Below are positions 31,840-42,036 of a DNA stretch of 64,000 nt, piece by piece. Location: assembly GCF_001293165.1 (NCBI RefSeq), contig NZ_CP010552.1, forward strand, positions 620,001 to 684,000. The letters run 5' to 3'. This DNA comes from Candidatus Thioglobus autotrophicus (GTDB taxonomy: Bacteria > Pseudomonadota > Gammaproteobacteria > PS1 > Pseudothioglobaceae). Below the pieces are notes generated by a model. The model saw only the letters and a list, made by a program, of their open reading frames with translations, made no database searches and was not told the DNA's origin. Position numbers and translations under genes: made by a program. Position 1 is the first letter of the stretch; each line of letters opens with the position of its first letter.

Positions 31840-31915
31840 TGGTGGAGCCAGGGAGGATCGAACTCCCGACCTCTTGCGTGCAAGGCAAGCGCTCTCCCAG
31901 CTGAGCTATGGCCCC
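31840..31915 (-). tRNA. tRNA-Ala(TGC)
   Basis: The minus strand gives a 76-nt cloverleaf: acceptor GGGGCCA pairs with TGGCTCC, D-arm AGCTCAGCTGGGAGAGC, anticodon loop CTTGCAC with anticodon TGC, T-arm GGGAGTTCGATCCTCCC, and an encoded CCA. It lies in the 16S-23S spacer as in many gammaproteobacteria. Confidence 0.97.
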
Positions 31916-31941
31916 AAATAAGTTATGATAATATCATAAAA

Positions 31942-32018
<77 letters not shown>

Positions 32019-32108
32019 TGAAAAAACGTAAATACGTTTCTAGGGAACACTTAGTCTATCTTCTTTAAATTTTATCAAATAACTTGTTGTGGACACTCAT
32101 ACTTTTCT

Positions 32109-33654
<1,546 letters not shown>

Positions 33655-33796
33655 ATTCTAACTATTTAGAACATTGGCAACATTTATAAATAAATGCGCT
33701 TTGCGTTCAATTTTTTTAAAAGCTTAATTGCTTTAGTTTTTTATGTGCACTTGCACAATTTAATGTACGAGTGCCCACACAAGTTATTTGATAGTT

Positions 33797-33807
33797 TTTT
33801 AAAGAGC
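33797..33807 (-). promoter_or_regulatory. Leader boxA antitermination element
   Basis: The minus strand reads GCTCTTTAAAA, a boxA match in the rRNA leader, about 40 bases after the second promoter's -10 box and about 145 bases before the 16S start. Confidence 0.8.
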
Positions 33808-33848
33808 TACTGCAAAAAAATGTAATTGTTATGCAGTGAAAGATGGAA

Positions 33849-33876
33849 ATTATACAGCGTTAAATCTTCTTGTCAA
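33849..33876 (-). promoter_or_regulatory. rRNA promoter P2
   Basis: The minus strand has TTGACA (33871-33876), a 16-bp spacer and TATAAT (33849-33854). Both boxes are perfect sigma70 consensus. It is followed by CTTTCACTGCA, also seen after P1. Confidence 0.92.
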
Positions 33877-33938
33877 CACTTATTTTCAACTTTCTTTGCA
33901 ATAAACTTTTTACTGTTTTGGTGCAGTGAAAGCGCAGA

Positions 33939-33966
33939 ATTATACTAAGTATTTCCCTGTGGTCAA
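33939..33966 (-). promoter_or_regulatory. rRNA promoter P1
   Basis: The minus strand has TTGACC (33961-33966), a 16-bp spacer and TATAAT (33939-33944), 90 bp upstream of P2. The spacer length and downstream CTTTCACTGCA match P2, indicating duplication. Confidence 0.88.
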
Positions 33967-33995
33967 GTGTTATTTGATTTATTTCTTAAATTAAT

Positions 33996-34463
33996 TTATT
34001 GAGGCGACAGTTTATCCTTTGAAACCGCTCTATTAAGCCATTCATCGGCCTCATCAATATCAACAATATTTTGTTGTGCGTCAATCATTTCCATGTCATT
34101 ATCGTTCCAACCCTTGATACCCATTTTTAATGAACGCACATTTTCAAACCCCATTGTTTGCATTGTTTGCGCTGCTAGGGCACTTCTATTGCCAGATCGA
34201 CAAATAACCACGACATTTTGGTCGCGTGCTTTAGCCAGCTTTGGCACAGTATCGTCATAATTCCAAACACAGGCACCTTCGAGTACGCCTCTAGGAATAT
34301 GCAATGAATTCTTAATGTGCATTTTCTGAAATTCGTCTGCTTCTCTAATATCTAACAAGATAAGTTCTGGCGTGCTTTCAATTTCCTCTTCTAAGTCCCA
34401 AGGAAAAACCTCATCGACTGTTGTTAATGCTGTTTCAACTAACTGCTGGTATTGATCCGTCAT
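33996..34463 (-). CDS. Rhodanese domain protein
   Basis: The 155-residue protein has one rhodanese domain in the middle: LILLDIREADEFQKMHIKNS and the active-site loop CRSGNRS with the catalytic Cys. The N-terminal ~25 residues and the acidic C-terminal tail lie outside the domain. No signal peptide is present. It ends 30 bp before the rRNA P1 promoter and follows a NarL-like regulator on the same strand. Confidence 0.88.
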   Translation of the reverse strand: MTDQYQQLVETALTTVDEVFPWDLEEEIESTPELILLDIREADEFQKMHIKNSLHIPRGVLEGACVWNYDDTVPKLAKARDQNVVVICRSGNRSALAAQTMQTMGFENVRSLKMGIKGWNDNDMEMIDAQQNIVDIDEADEWLNRAVSKDKLSPQ

Positions 34464-34471
34464 ATTCTACT

Positions 34472-35101
34472 TTATTTGCAATAACCCTTTTCAGTCACCA
34501 TAACTGCCACCTCGACTCGCGAGGATAGAGAAAGCTTCTTTAAAATTGATTTAACATGTAATTTGACCGTACCATCTGAAATGCCTAATTCTCTAGCGAT
34601 GACTTTGTTACTATGGCCAATTGATACCTGGCAGGCAACTTCCTTTTCACGATTGGTTAAAACTTCAAATGAGGTTTCGCTCTCAGTTAGCTCATTGCGT
34701 AGGACTTTGGCCAGAATATGCGTCATATCTTGTGCCACAACAATTGAACCTTTGGCGATTTCATTCAGTGCTTCAACGAGCTCATCAGGGTCCATGTCTT
34801 TTAGTAAATAGCCTTGGGCACCGTATTTAAGACAATCTCGTAAATCCGTCTCTTCGGTACTGGTTGTGAGCATAACCACTGGCGCTGAAATCTGGCGCTC
34901 TTTTAAGATCTTCAAAACCTCAATACCTGACATTTGTGGCATACGTAGATCTAGCAAAATAATATCCACCTCTAGCGATGCAATCTCTTCTAAACCTTGC
35001 GTAGGCGATGAAGCGGCACTAGCCAAGATATCCTTTGACTCCAATAAAGCAATCAAACCATTTCTAAATAGAGCATGGTCATCGATAATATATATATTCA
35101 T
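34472..35101 (-). CDS. NarL/FixJ-family response regulator
   Basis: The 209-residue protein has an N-terminal receiver domain with acidic D7/D8, phospho-acceptor D51 (LLDLRMPQMSG) and the Lys in YLLKDMD (K101). The C-terminal LuxR-type helix-turn-helix (residues ~145-205) reads LTNREKEVACQVSIGHSNKV then HVKSILKKL. It should bind DNA when phosphorylated by the adjacent sensor kinase (6-bp gap). NarL-like regulators often respond to nitrate or nitrite; the targets here are not shown. Confidence 0.92.
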   Translation of the reverse strand: MNIYIIDDHALFRNGLIALLESKDILASAASSPTQGLEEIASLEVDIILLDLRMPQMSGIEVLKILKERQISAPVVMLTTSTEETDLRDCLKYGAQGYLLKDMDPDELVEALNEIAKGSIVVAQDMTHILAKVLRNELTESETSFEVLTNREKEVACQVSIGHSNKVIARELGISDGTVKLHVKSILKKLSLSSRVEVAVMVTEKGYCK

Positions 35102-35107
35102 AGTCTT

Positions 35108-36586
35108 TTACTTAGAAAAATTAACAGTAATTCGGGTGCCTTCATCAACCTCGGACTCAACCTCGATCTTAGCGCCAATTCTCTGGGCGCGCTCTTTCAT
35201 AATATTCATACCAATATTATTCCCCATTATTTCACTAGCGCCTTGGTCTTTTACAAAACCAATGCCATCATCCTCGATAAGCAACTGACAATTTGGTTTG
35301 GCGGTTAGTAAAATTCTCACATTGCGAGCACCAGCATGCTTGCGGATATTAGACAAAGCCTCTTGAGTAATACGCATGATCTGCATCTCTACTTCAGGAT
35401 CAACCTTAATCTTGCCTTTAATTTGCAAGAATGTTGCAATACCTTCTTCTGATTTAAAACGATTCACCAGATTCTCTAATGAAACTTCAATGCCTTTAGG
35501 ATCTAGTGGCACTCGAAAATTACACATCAACTCTCTTAACTCTTGATTTGCTTGGGTAATATTAGTTTGTAAAGCTTCAATCTGATGATGTGCATCTAAC
35601 TGTTTCGCCTGCTTTAAGGAATTACCCAATACACTAACCTGCAGCTTAAGACTATAAATGGTTTGCGCCAAAGAATCATGAATTTCTTGCGATAAGAACA
35701 GTCGCTCTTGTGACAGCTCCATGCGTTTAGTTTGCTCATTTAAAGTAGATTTGTCTAACGCAATGGCAATATTTTCAGCAATAGACTCTAACAATGCCCT
35801 TTCATCAAAAGAAAGTGAAGGCTCACTATCAAAGAATAAATTAAATATACCCAGTGTTTTCCCGTGATGACGTAACGGAATAAAAATGGTACCAACATCG
35901 GCCACCTTTCTAGACTCCTGACCCACACATTTGGCACAAGAATGTACACTAAACTGCACACCTGCTTCTTTAGCCATGGCCACCTCACCACAAAAACAAT
36001 CACTGCTTAATACTTGCAGCTCCTGGCCTTGTGGATCAATCACTCCATGCTGGGCAACTAGATACAACTCTCCATCTTCTGCCAAACTTCTGGCGGCACC
36101 AGAGCTGGCGCCGGTCATGCTGACAAACATGCCTAAAAAATACTCAAACAACTCGTCAGTCGAATGCAGTTGATTAAGCTTTGATGACACACTATAAAGT
36201 GTTTCCAGAGAGGCTGACTTATGACTAAGACGCTGAATTTGCTTCTTAAGGATATTTTCCATGTCATCATAAAGATGCTGATTTTCATCAATCAAATGAT
36301 TAATAGCGGTTGCTACTGGTTGAAACGTTGTATCGTGATCTTCGTCCAAGCGCATGCTTTGATTGGCTTTAAAGCCTGAAACCCAGGCTTGTAAATTGGA
36401 AAAAGGCAATAGAAAATCTTTACGAATTGAGAGGTATAAACCAAGATAGACAAACAAAATCAAAGCTACCAAAAGTGCGTCAATCATATTTTTAGTCGCA
36501 TAAAGCAGCGTAATTTCAGTCAGTAGAAATGGTGACAATAGCGCCGTCACCATAAAATAAAGATAAAATTTATACTGAATTTTCAT
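35108..36586 (-). CDS. NarX-like sensor histidine kinase with GAF domain
   Basis: The 492-residue protein has two N-terminal membrane helices (residues ~8-55) with almost no periplasmic loop between them, a linker with coiled-coil character (~90-150), a GAF-like domain (~150-285), a HisKA_3 dimerisation helix with the phospho-acceptor in SQEIHDSLAQ (H303), and a HATPase domain ending in GTRITVNF. Four Cys in the GAF domain, C197, C199, C217 and C220, could bind a metal or iron-sulfur cluster. The start is the ATG at 36584-36586; the frame extends upstream into mnmE, which is not expected. The missing periplasmic sensor points to cytosolic sensing. Confidence 0.9.
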   Translation of the reverse strand: MKIQYKFYLYFMVTALLSPFLLTEITLLYATKNMIDALLVALILFVYLGLYLSIRKDFLLPFSNLQAWVSGFKANQSMRLDEDHDTTFQPVATAINHLIDENQHLYDDMENILKKQIQRLSHKSASLETLYSVSSKLNQLHSTDELFEYFLGMFVSMTGASSGAARSLAEDGELYLVAQHGVIDPQGQELQVLSSDCFCGEVAMAKEAGVQFSVHSCAKCVGQESRKVADVGTIFIPLRHHGKTLGIFNLFFDSEPSLSFDERALLESIAENIAIALDKSTLNEQTKRMELSQERLFLSQEIHDSLAQTIYSLKLQVSVLGNSLKQAKQLDAHHQIEALQTNITQANQELRELMCNFRVPLDPKGIEVSLENLVNRFKSEEGIATFLQIKGKIKVDPEVEMQIMRITQEALSNIRKHAGARNVRILLTAKPNCQLLIEDDGIGFVKDQGASEIMGNNIGMNIMKERAQRIGAKIEVESEVDEGTRITVNFSK

Positions 36587-36590
36587 GATC

Positions 36591-37934
36591 TTATTTACCA
36601 ATACAAAAAGAGGAAAAAATTTCACCCAATAAATCGTCTGAGGAGAACTCGCCGGTAATGCTAGCCATGGCTTGACCAGCATGACGAAGATCCTCTGCCA
36701 TCAGCTCTATAGCACCGCCATCAAGTTGGATTAGAGCGTTATCAATTGCATTTAACGATTCTTCAAGTGCGATAATATGGCGCTTACGGGCCAATACCAC
36801 ACCCTCTGCACCACTATCAAAACCGGCCATATCTGCTAATTCTTGCCTTAACAAATCAATACCTTGTATATCTTTAGTACAAATAGATAGCTGGGTTTTA
36901 TTCTGTTCAACCTGTCTTTCAACCGCTTCGCCCGTCAGATCAATTTTATTCTTAATAATCAGTAGTTTTTTCGCATCGATAGCATCGGGCAATATCGAAA
37001 AATCAGGACTTTGATCTTGCGCGTCATACATTAATAGCACGACATCCGCCTGAGCAATCGCATCGCGTGCTCTTTTAATGCCTTCTTTCTCCACCACATC
37101 CTCACTCTCATGCAATCCTGCAGTATCGATAATATTAAGTGGCATACCATTAATATGTATGGTTTCGCGCAGCACGTCTCTGGTGGTGCCGGCAATATCT
37201 GTCACAATAGCGCTGGAACGTTGAGTAAGTGCATTCAATAAAGAGGATTTGCCCGCATTGGGTTTACCTGCAATAGCGACATTGAGACCTTCACGCAAAA
37301 TAGCGCCTTGCGTAGCGGCGTGTAAAATTTGTTGAATTTCAGCTTTAATGGCTTGAGTTTTTACTTGCACTTGCTCAGATTGCAAAAAATCAATCTCTTC
37401 GTCTGAAAAATCAATCGTCGCTTCTACAAAAATACGTAGATTAATGATGGATTGAGTTAGGGCGTTTACTTGCTTTGAAAACACCCCCGATAAAGACCTG
37501 AGTGCAGAGCGAGAAGCCTGCTCAGAATTAGCATCAATAATATCTGCCACGGCTTCGGCCTGCACCAAATCCATTTTTCCATTTAAAAAAGCGCGCTTGG
37601 AAAACTCGCCTGGCTCGGCCGGCTTAGCACCCAAAGCAATACTAGCTTCGATTAAAGAACGCATGACACTCAAGCCACCATGGCCTTGAAATTCAAGCAC
37701 ATCTTCACCAGTAAAAGAGTTTGGCCCTGGGAAAAATAATGCAATACCTTGATCAACTTCCACATGGTTGTTGTCAAAAAATGACCCGTAATGTGCATAA
37801 CGAGGCTTGGGTACAAACCCCAACATTTTTTGAGCAATGGCTTGACTAAGTGGGCCAGAAACACGCACGACGCCAATACCGCCCTTGCCAATACTACTGG
37901 CCAATGCACAAATGGTTGACTCGTTACTATCCAT
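36591..37934 (-). CDS. mnmE: tRNA modification GTPase MnmE
   Basis: MnmE works with MnmG to add the 5-carboxymethylaminomethyl group to U34 of certain tRNAs. The 447-residue protein has the N-terminal formyl-THF-binding domain, the G domain with GKPNAGKSSL, DIAGTTRD and DTAGLHE, and the C-terminal CIGK motif whose Cys is required. The ATG at 37932-37934 comes just after the gshA TGA; an upstream TTG overlaps gshA. The sensor kinase start follows its stop by 4 bases. Confidence 0.96.
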   Translation of the reverse strand: MDSNESTICALASSIGKGGIGVVRVSGPLSQAIAQKMLGFVPKPRYAHYGSFFDNNHVEVDQGIALFFPGPNSFTGEDVLEFQGHGGLSVMRSLIEASIALGAKPAEPGEFSKRAFLNGKMDLVQAEAVADIIDANSEQASRSALRSLSGVFSKQVNALTQSIINLRIFVEATIDFSDEEIDFLQSEQVQVKTQAIKAEIQQILHAATQGAILREGLNVAIAGKPNAGKSSLLNALTQRSSAIVTDIAGTTRDVLRETIHINGMPLNIIDTAGLHESEDVVEKEGIKRARDAIAQADVVLLMYDAQDQSPDFSILPDAIDAKKLLIIKNKIDLTGEAVERQVEQNKTQLSICTKDIQGIDLLRQELADMAGFDSGAEGVVLARKRHIIALEESLNAIDNALIQLDGGAIELMAEDLRHAGQAMASITGEFSSDDLLGEIFSSFCIGK

Positions 37935-37936
37935 AC

Positions 37937-39478
37937 TCAAACCTGATTAAAGTATTGCGCTAAATATTGATCGAAACTCAAGGTATCTGCCACTTCTATT
38001 TCACGCTGTTGCTGGCAAGATGTCTGCGCTTGTCCGTCTAAATAATCAAAATGCGCCTGATTAACATCCTGAACTAAAAAATCTTGACGATATTGCTTAG
38101 CATACTGATTAATATAATCAAAAAATCCCTGATTTTGGCTTTTCATGTTGTTGAGTGTTTGTGCAGAAGGAGTTAGCTCCGGATCGTCAAAACGTTTCAC
38201 AATATCACTTACTGCTTGGACGTATGGCGCACCAAACAACGTAGCACACAGACTCAAATCTACAGCAAGTTGTTCGCCAAATTCAGCAATTGAAATCTCT
38301 TTAGCCTGATGTTTAAGCTTTATATTTGGCTTGCGACCTTCGTGCGCAATCAGCTGATCATTACTGTCAATTTCAAATTGTTCCCTGGTGGAAATAGCAG
38401 GAGAATCTTTTAAGAGACAAAATAGTAAAAATACTTCCAAGAAATGAATTTGCGTCTCGTCGATGCCCATTGGCAATGCAGGATTAATATCTAGCGATCT
38501 TAACTCAACATAAGCAATACCTTTAGCGCTCAAACTATCCAGTGGTTTTTTGCCAGACTCTATTAGAGGCTTGGGCCTAACAGAAGCATAATATTCGTTT
38601 TCAATTTGCAGTGTATTAGCGTTCAGCTGTTGATACTCTCCATCAGCCTTAAGGCCAAACTTCTCATAATCACTGCATGGGGTTGCCATACCTGCTTTAA
38701 GTGAATTTACATAGTGGCTTAATGAATTATAGTTGGCTTTTACGCCCGCCTCATCTTCGCGCAAATTTTGATAGCCAATATCACCCATACGCAAGGAAGT
38801 TGCATAAGGCTTATATAAAGTTGAGTCATTAAACTCTACCAAAGAATGCTGATGATAACCCTTTAAAAATGATTTACAAACAGCCGGCGAAGCGCCAAAT
38901 AAATAAGGCACAATCCAGCCATAGCGTACCACGTTTCGAGTGAGCGCCATATAGGCCCCATCTTTATTTTGGTCATTTTCTGATAGTGCACAGAATTTTT
39001 CAATAAATTCTTCAGAAAATGAGTAATTAAAATGAATGCCAGCAATCACCTGCATCACGCTACCATAGCGATTCGCCAAACCCTGGCGGTAAACCGTTTT
39101 CATCTTGCCGCGATTACTCGAGCCGTACTGAGCAATAGGGATATAAGTCTTGCCACGCATCACACACGGCATGCTCGCCGGCCAAAAACTTTGATCTTTA
39201 GGCAAGCGACAATACAAATAATGCTGAGTATCTTGCAAAAAATCCAGCACAGAGCGTGCACTGGATAACGGTGGCGTGACTAATTCTAACAAAGACTCAG
39301 AAAAATCCGTGGTGATATTCGGGTGCGTTAGTGCGCAACCCAAAGCGCTCGGGTGTGGCGCTTGCGACAGCCCGCCTTTTTTAGAGACGCGCAAACCTTC
39401 TTTTTCGATACCCATTAAATTACCCGAAAGTAATTGCGCATGAGGCTTGAGTAATTGAATTTTTTGCTCTATGTTCAA
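37937..39478 (-). CDS. gshA: Glutamate-cysteine ligase
   Basis: GshA makes gamma-glutamylcysteine, the first step of glutathione synthesis. The 513-residue protein fits the gammaproteobacterial GshA family: GIEKEGLRVSKKG at the N-terminus, DFSESLLELVTPP (Glu-rich metal and ATP site) and the YVELRSLDINPALPMG segment. The start is TTG at 39476-39478; no ATG lies nearby. E. coli gshA also starts with TTG, so this is a shared trait. No strong ribosome site is seen. gshB is not in the window. Confidence 0.93.
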   Translation of the reverse strand: MNIEQKIQLLKPHAQLLSGNLMGIEKEGLRVSKKGGLSQAPHPSALGCALTHPNITTDFSESLLELVTPPLSSARSVLDFLQDTQHYLYCRLPKDQSFWPASMPCVMRGKTYIPIAQYGSSNRGKMKTVYRQGLANRYGSVMQVIAGIHFNYSFSEEFIEKFCALSENDQNKDGAYMALTRNVVRYGWIVPYLFGASPAVCKSFLKGYHQHSLVEFNDSTLYKPYATSLRMGDIGYQNLREDEAGVKANYNSLSHYVNSLKAGMATPCSDYEKFGLKADGEYQQLNANTLQIENEYYASVRPKPLIESGKKPLDSLSAKGIAYVELRSLDINPALPMGIDETQIHFLEVFLLFCLLKDSPAISTREQFEIDSNDQLIAHEGRKPNIKLKHQAKEISIAEFGEQLAVDLSLCATLFGAPYVQAVSDIVKRFDDPELTPSAQTLNNMKSQNQGFFDYINQYAKQYRQDFLVQDVNQAHFDYLDGQAQTSCQQQREIEVADTLSFDQYLAQYFNQV

Positions 39479-39526
39479 AGGACTTACAAATTAAAATAAA
39501 GCTTATTTTACCATTAGCTGATTTAA

Positions 39527-40450
39527 ATGAAGACAATCAAGGCCGTCGTCGGTGTACTGCAAAATTCTGCCAACGAAATACTCATTGCCAAGCGTCAAGC
39601 ACATCAATTTATGTCTGGATTTTGGGAGCTCCCCGGCGGAAAAATTGAGCCCAACGAGTCTGAACAACAAGCCATTATTAGAGAGTTAAAAGAAGAATTG
39701 GGCATTATCGTTACGGATTTATCGATCCACCAAACCATGGTTTATCAATACACGGATAGAATAGTGGAATTAAGCATTTACACTATTAATCAATATCAAA
39801 ACACCCCTGAAGGCATTGAGGGTCAAGAAATAGTTTGGACAAACATTAAAGACCTGTCTCAATACAAATTATTACCAACCATGACAGCCTTTATTAACTC
39901 TATCACTCTGCCTAACAAATATTGGATCACTCCATCAAGCAATCATCAAAGCGAAGCATGGACGAGAAAATTTGACGAAAAACTTAAACAAGGCATTGGC
40001 CTTATTCAACTTAGAAGCAAAGTTGATATAAATAGCAACTTTATCGCAGAACTTTACAACAAATGCACGCAAAATAACGTCAAATTACTCCTAAATATTC
40101 CAAACAAAACCTTCAATGAGTCCTATTGTGACGGCTGGCATCTCACCACCGGTGAAATGCTTAAAATACATAATAGACCTTGTGCTAACGATAAAATACT
40201 TGGGGTTTCAACACACGATTTAACAGAAGCCTTAAAAGCTCAAGAAATCGGTGCAGATTTTGTGGTTATCTCACCCGTTCAAGCCACTCAAACTCACCCA
40301 GATACCTCCCCAATAGGCTGGGAAGCTGCTGGAGAAGTCATCAAAAAACTCAACATTCCTGTGTACTTTCTCGGTGGTATGACGATTAACGATTTAAATA
40401 AAACTCTAAAACTGGGTGCCCAAGGTATAGCTGGGGTAAGTGCTTTTTAA
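39527..40450 (+). CDS. mutT: Nudix hydrolase (MutT-like) fused to a TenI/ThiE-like domain
   Basis: Residues ~1-130 form a MutT-type Nudix domain with a full GX5EX7REUXEEXGU box (GKIEPNES then RELKEELGI), the 8-oxo-dGTP-cleaning type. Residues ~145-305 resemble the TenI/thiamine-phosphate-synthase barrel: GIGLIQLRSK near its start, ADFVVISPVQATQTHP, and a C-terminal GGMTINDLNK. The fusion is common in gammaproteobacteria; the barrel role is unknown. It diverges from gshA. Confidence 0.9.
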   Translation: MKTIKAVVGVLQNSANEILIAKRQAHQFMSGFWELPGGKIEPNESEQQAIIRELKEELGIIVTDLSIHQTMVYQYTDRIVELSIYTINQYQNTPEGIEGQEIVWTNIKDLSQYKLLPTMTAFINSITLPNKYWITPSSNHQSEAWTRKFDEKLKQGIGLIQLRSKVDINSNFIAELYNKCTQNNVKLLLNIPNKTFNESYCDGWHLTTGEMLKIHNRPCANDKILGVSTHDLTEALKAQEIGADFVVISPVQATQTHPDTSPIGWEAAGEVIKKLNIPVYFLGGMTINDLNKTLKLGAQGIAGVSAF

Positions 40451-40463
40451 TCTTTGTATCAAG

Positions 40464-41150
40464 TTAGGCTCTAGCCAAAGTGAGTACATCACAAGATTTA
40501 ACGCCTGCTTTAAGTACAGTTTTTGCCAGTTCATTCAGGCTTGATCCGGTGGTCATGACGTCATCAACCAACAAGACTTTTTTATAGTTTAGCAGCTTTG
40601 CGCTAAAGGCATTTTTAATTTCACTTTGTCGCTCTTGAAGGTCTAGCGTGGATAAGGCTCGAGTTGCCTTGGTTCGTTTTACGCTTTTTTGATCAATCAA
40701 AATATTGGATTTTTTAGCAATAATTCTTAATAGCTCATGCGTTTGATTGTAGCCCCTTTCACGCAAGCGCTGTTTGCTGAGTGGTAGCGGAATAATGGCG
40801 TCATAATCACCTTGTTGACGAATAATGCTCAAGTATTTATTGTGCAATTTATGCGCAAAAAAATCACCAATACACAGTTGATGATCAAACTTGAAGCGTT
40901 TGATAAGTGTTGTGCAACTGCTCGCATAATCATAAACAGTATAGGCTTTGGAGAAAAGGGGTGCTTGTGCCAAACAAGTAGTGCAAAAATGCAGCTGAGT
41001 ATTTATTGGTGTGGCGCAAGACTGGCATCGGTACTTAGCACTCACTAAGCTTTGCTCGCACTCTGTGCACACGCAAAAATCTGAATATTGCATACACAAC
41101 ATGCAAGTCTGCTTAGGAATAAAGGGCTTTATCCGCGTGTAAATACCCAT
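40464..41150 (-). CDS. comF: ComF family phosphoribosyltransferase-like protein
   Basis: The 228-residue protein has an N-terminal zinc-finger-like region with several CxxC pairs (residues ~16-62) and a C-terminal phosphoribosyltransferase domain with LPLSKQRLRERGYNQ and LLVDDVMTTGSSLNE. ComF proteins are needed for DNA uptake in several bacteria, which fits the type IV pilus and DNA-uptake potential of this genome. Its start overlaps the yaaA end by 22 bp. Confidence 0.92.
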   Translation of the reverse strand: MGIYTRIKPFIPKQTCMLCMQYSDFCVCTECEQSLVSAKYRCQSCATPINTQLHFCTTCLAQAPLFSKAYTVYDYASSCTTLIKRFKFDHQLCIGDFFAHKLHNKYLSIIRQQGDYDAIIPLPLSKQRLRERGYNQTHELLRIIAKKSNILIDQKSVKRTKATRALSTLDLQERQSEIKNAFSAKLLNYKKVLLVDDVMTTGSSLNELAKTVLKAGVKSCDVLTLARA

Positions 41151-41881
41151 GTTGTATCATCTGACATGTCTTGTTGAAAACGATAATCTTCCAGACTAAA
41201 AGCTTTGAGATCTTGTGGATTTTCAATGCGATTTTTAACCATATACTGCACCATCAAGCCACGAGCTCGCTTGGCATAAATGCCGATAATCTTATACTTA
41301 TCACCTTTAAACTCTTTAAAAACGATATTAATAATTTGTGCTTTTAGGGACTTTTGATCAATGCCTTTAAAATACTCATTGGAAGCTAAATTAATAATCA
41401 CTTCTGACTCGTCTTCATTGAGTAATTCGGAGATTTTACTACCCCAAAACTCATACAAATTTTTGCCTTTGGGGTTTTTGAGCTTGGTACCCATTTCTAG
41501 CCGATAAGGTGCAATCAAATCTAGTGGTCTAATCACGCCATACAAGCCTGATAGCATGCGCAAATGATCTTGTGCAAATTCTAGGTCTTTTTTTGATAAA
41601 TTAGGCACATCAATACCCGTATAAACATCGCCCTTAAAGGCTAAAAGTGCCTGCTTGGCATTGCTAAAATCAAATGGCGTGGAGAAGTCTTGAAAGCGTG
41701 TGTAATTTAAGTGGGCCAATTTTTCACTAATAGACATCAGCTTAGAAAGCTCTTCCCGGGTTTTCTGTTTAAGGATTTTAACCAATACCTCTGATTCGTC
41801 TAATTGACGTGTTAAGGTACGATCTTGTATATCAGGCGTGGAAAAATCTTGAGTTTTAGAGGGGGAGATAACCGCTAACAT
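41129..41881 (-). CDS. yaaA: YaaA family peroxide-stress protein
   Basis: The 250-residue protein matches YaaA/DUF328: MLAVISPSKTQDF at the start, LSGLYGVIRPLDLIAPYRLEMGT in the middle and ASNEYFKGI. E. coli YaaA lowers free iron and protects DNA from hydrogen peroxide. Here it leads comF on the same strand with overlap and diverges from gltB. Confidence 0.92.
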   Translation of the reverse strand: MLAVISPSKTQDFSTPDIQDRTLTRQLDESEVLVKILKQKTREELSKLMSISEKLAHLNYTRFQDFSTPFDFSNAKQALLAFKGDVYTGIDVPNLSKKDLEFAQDHLRMLSGLYGVIRPLDLIAPYRLEMGTKLKNPKGKNLYEFWGSKISELLNEDESEVIINLASNEYFKGIDQKSLKAQIINIVFKEFKGDKYKIIGIYAKRARGLMVQYMVKNRIENPQDLKAFSLEDYRFQQDMSDDTTWVFTRG

Positions 41882-42036
41882 GGCTGTATTTTTTTTGATC
41901 CATAATAGGTAAATATTCTACCTGATAACGCCAAGCAAATGCACTTTGACACTAGGGGATTTCAGGCGAAATGAATAGCTGTTTTAGGTTATAATTATGA
42001 GGTTTTTTTGATTTTTTATTTTGTAAATTTATACCT

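Noticed and set aside
36587-36682. N-terminal extension of the sensor kinase
   Set aside because: The extra residues are the antisense-free overlap with the end of mnmE in another frame; the ATG at 36586 directly precedes the first membrane helix.
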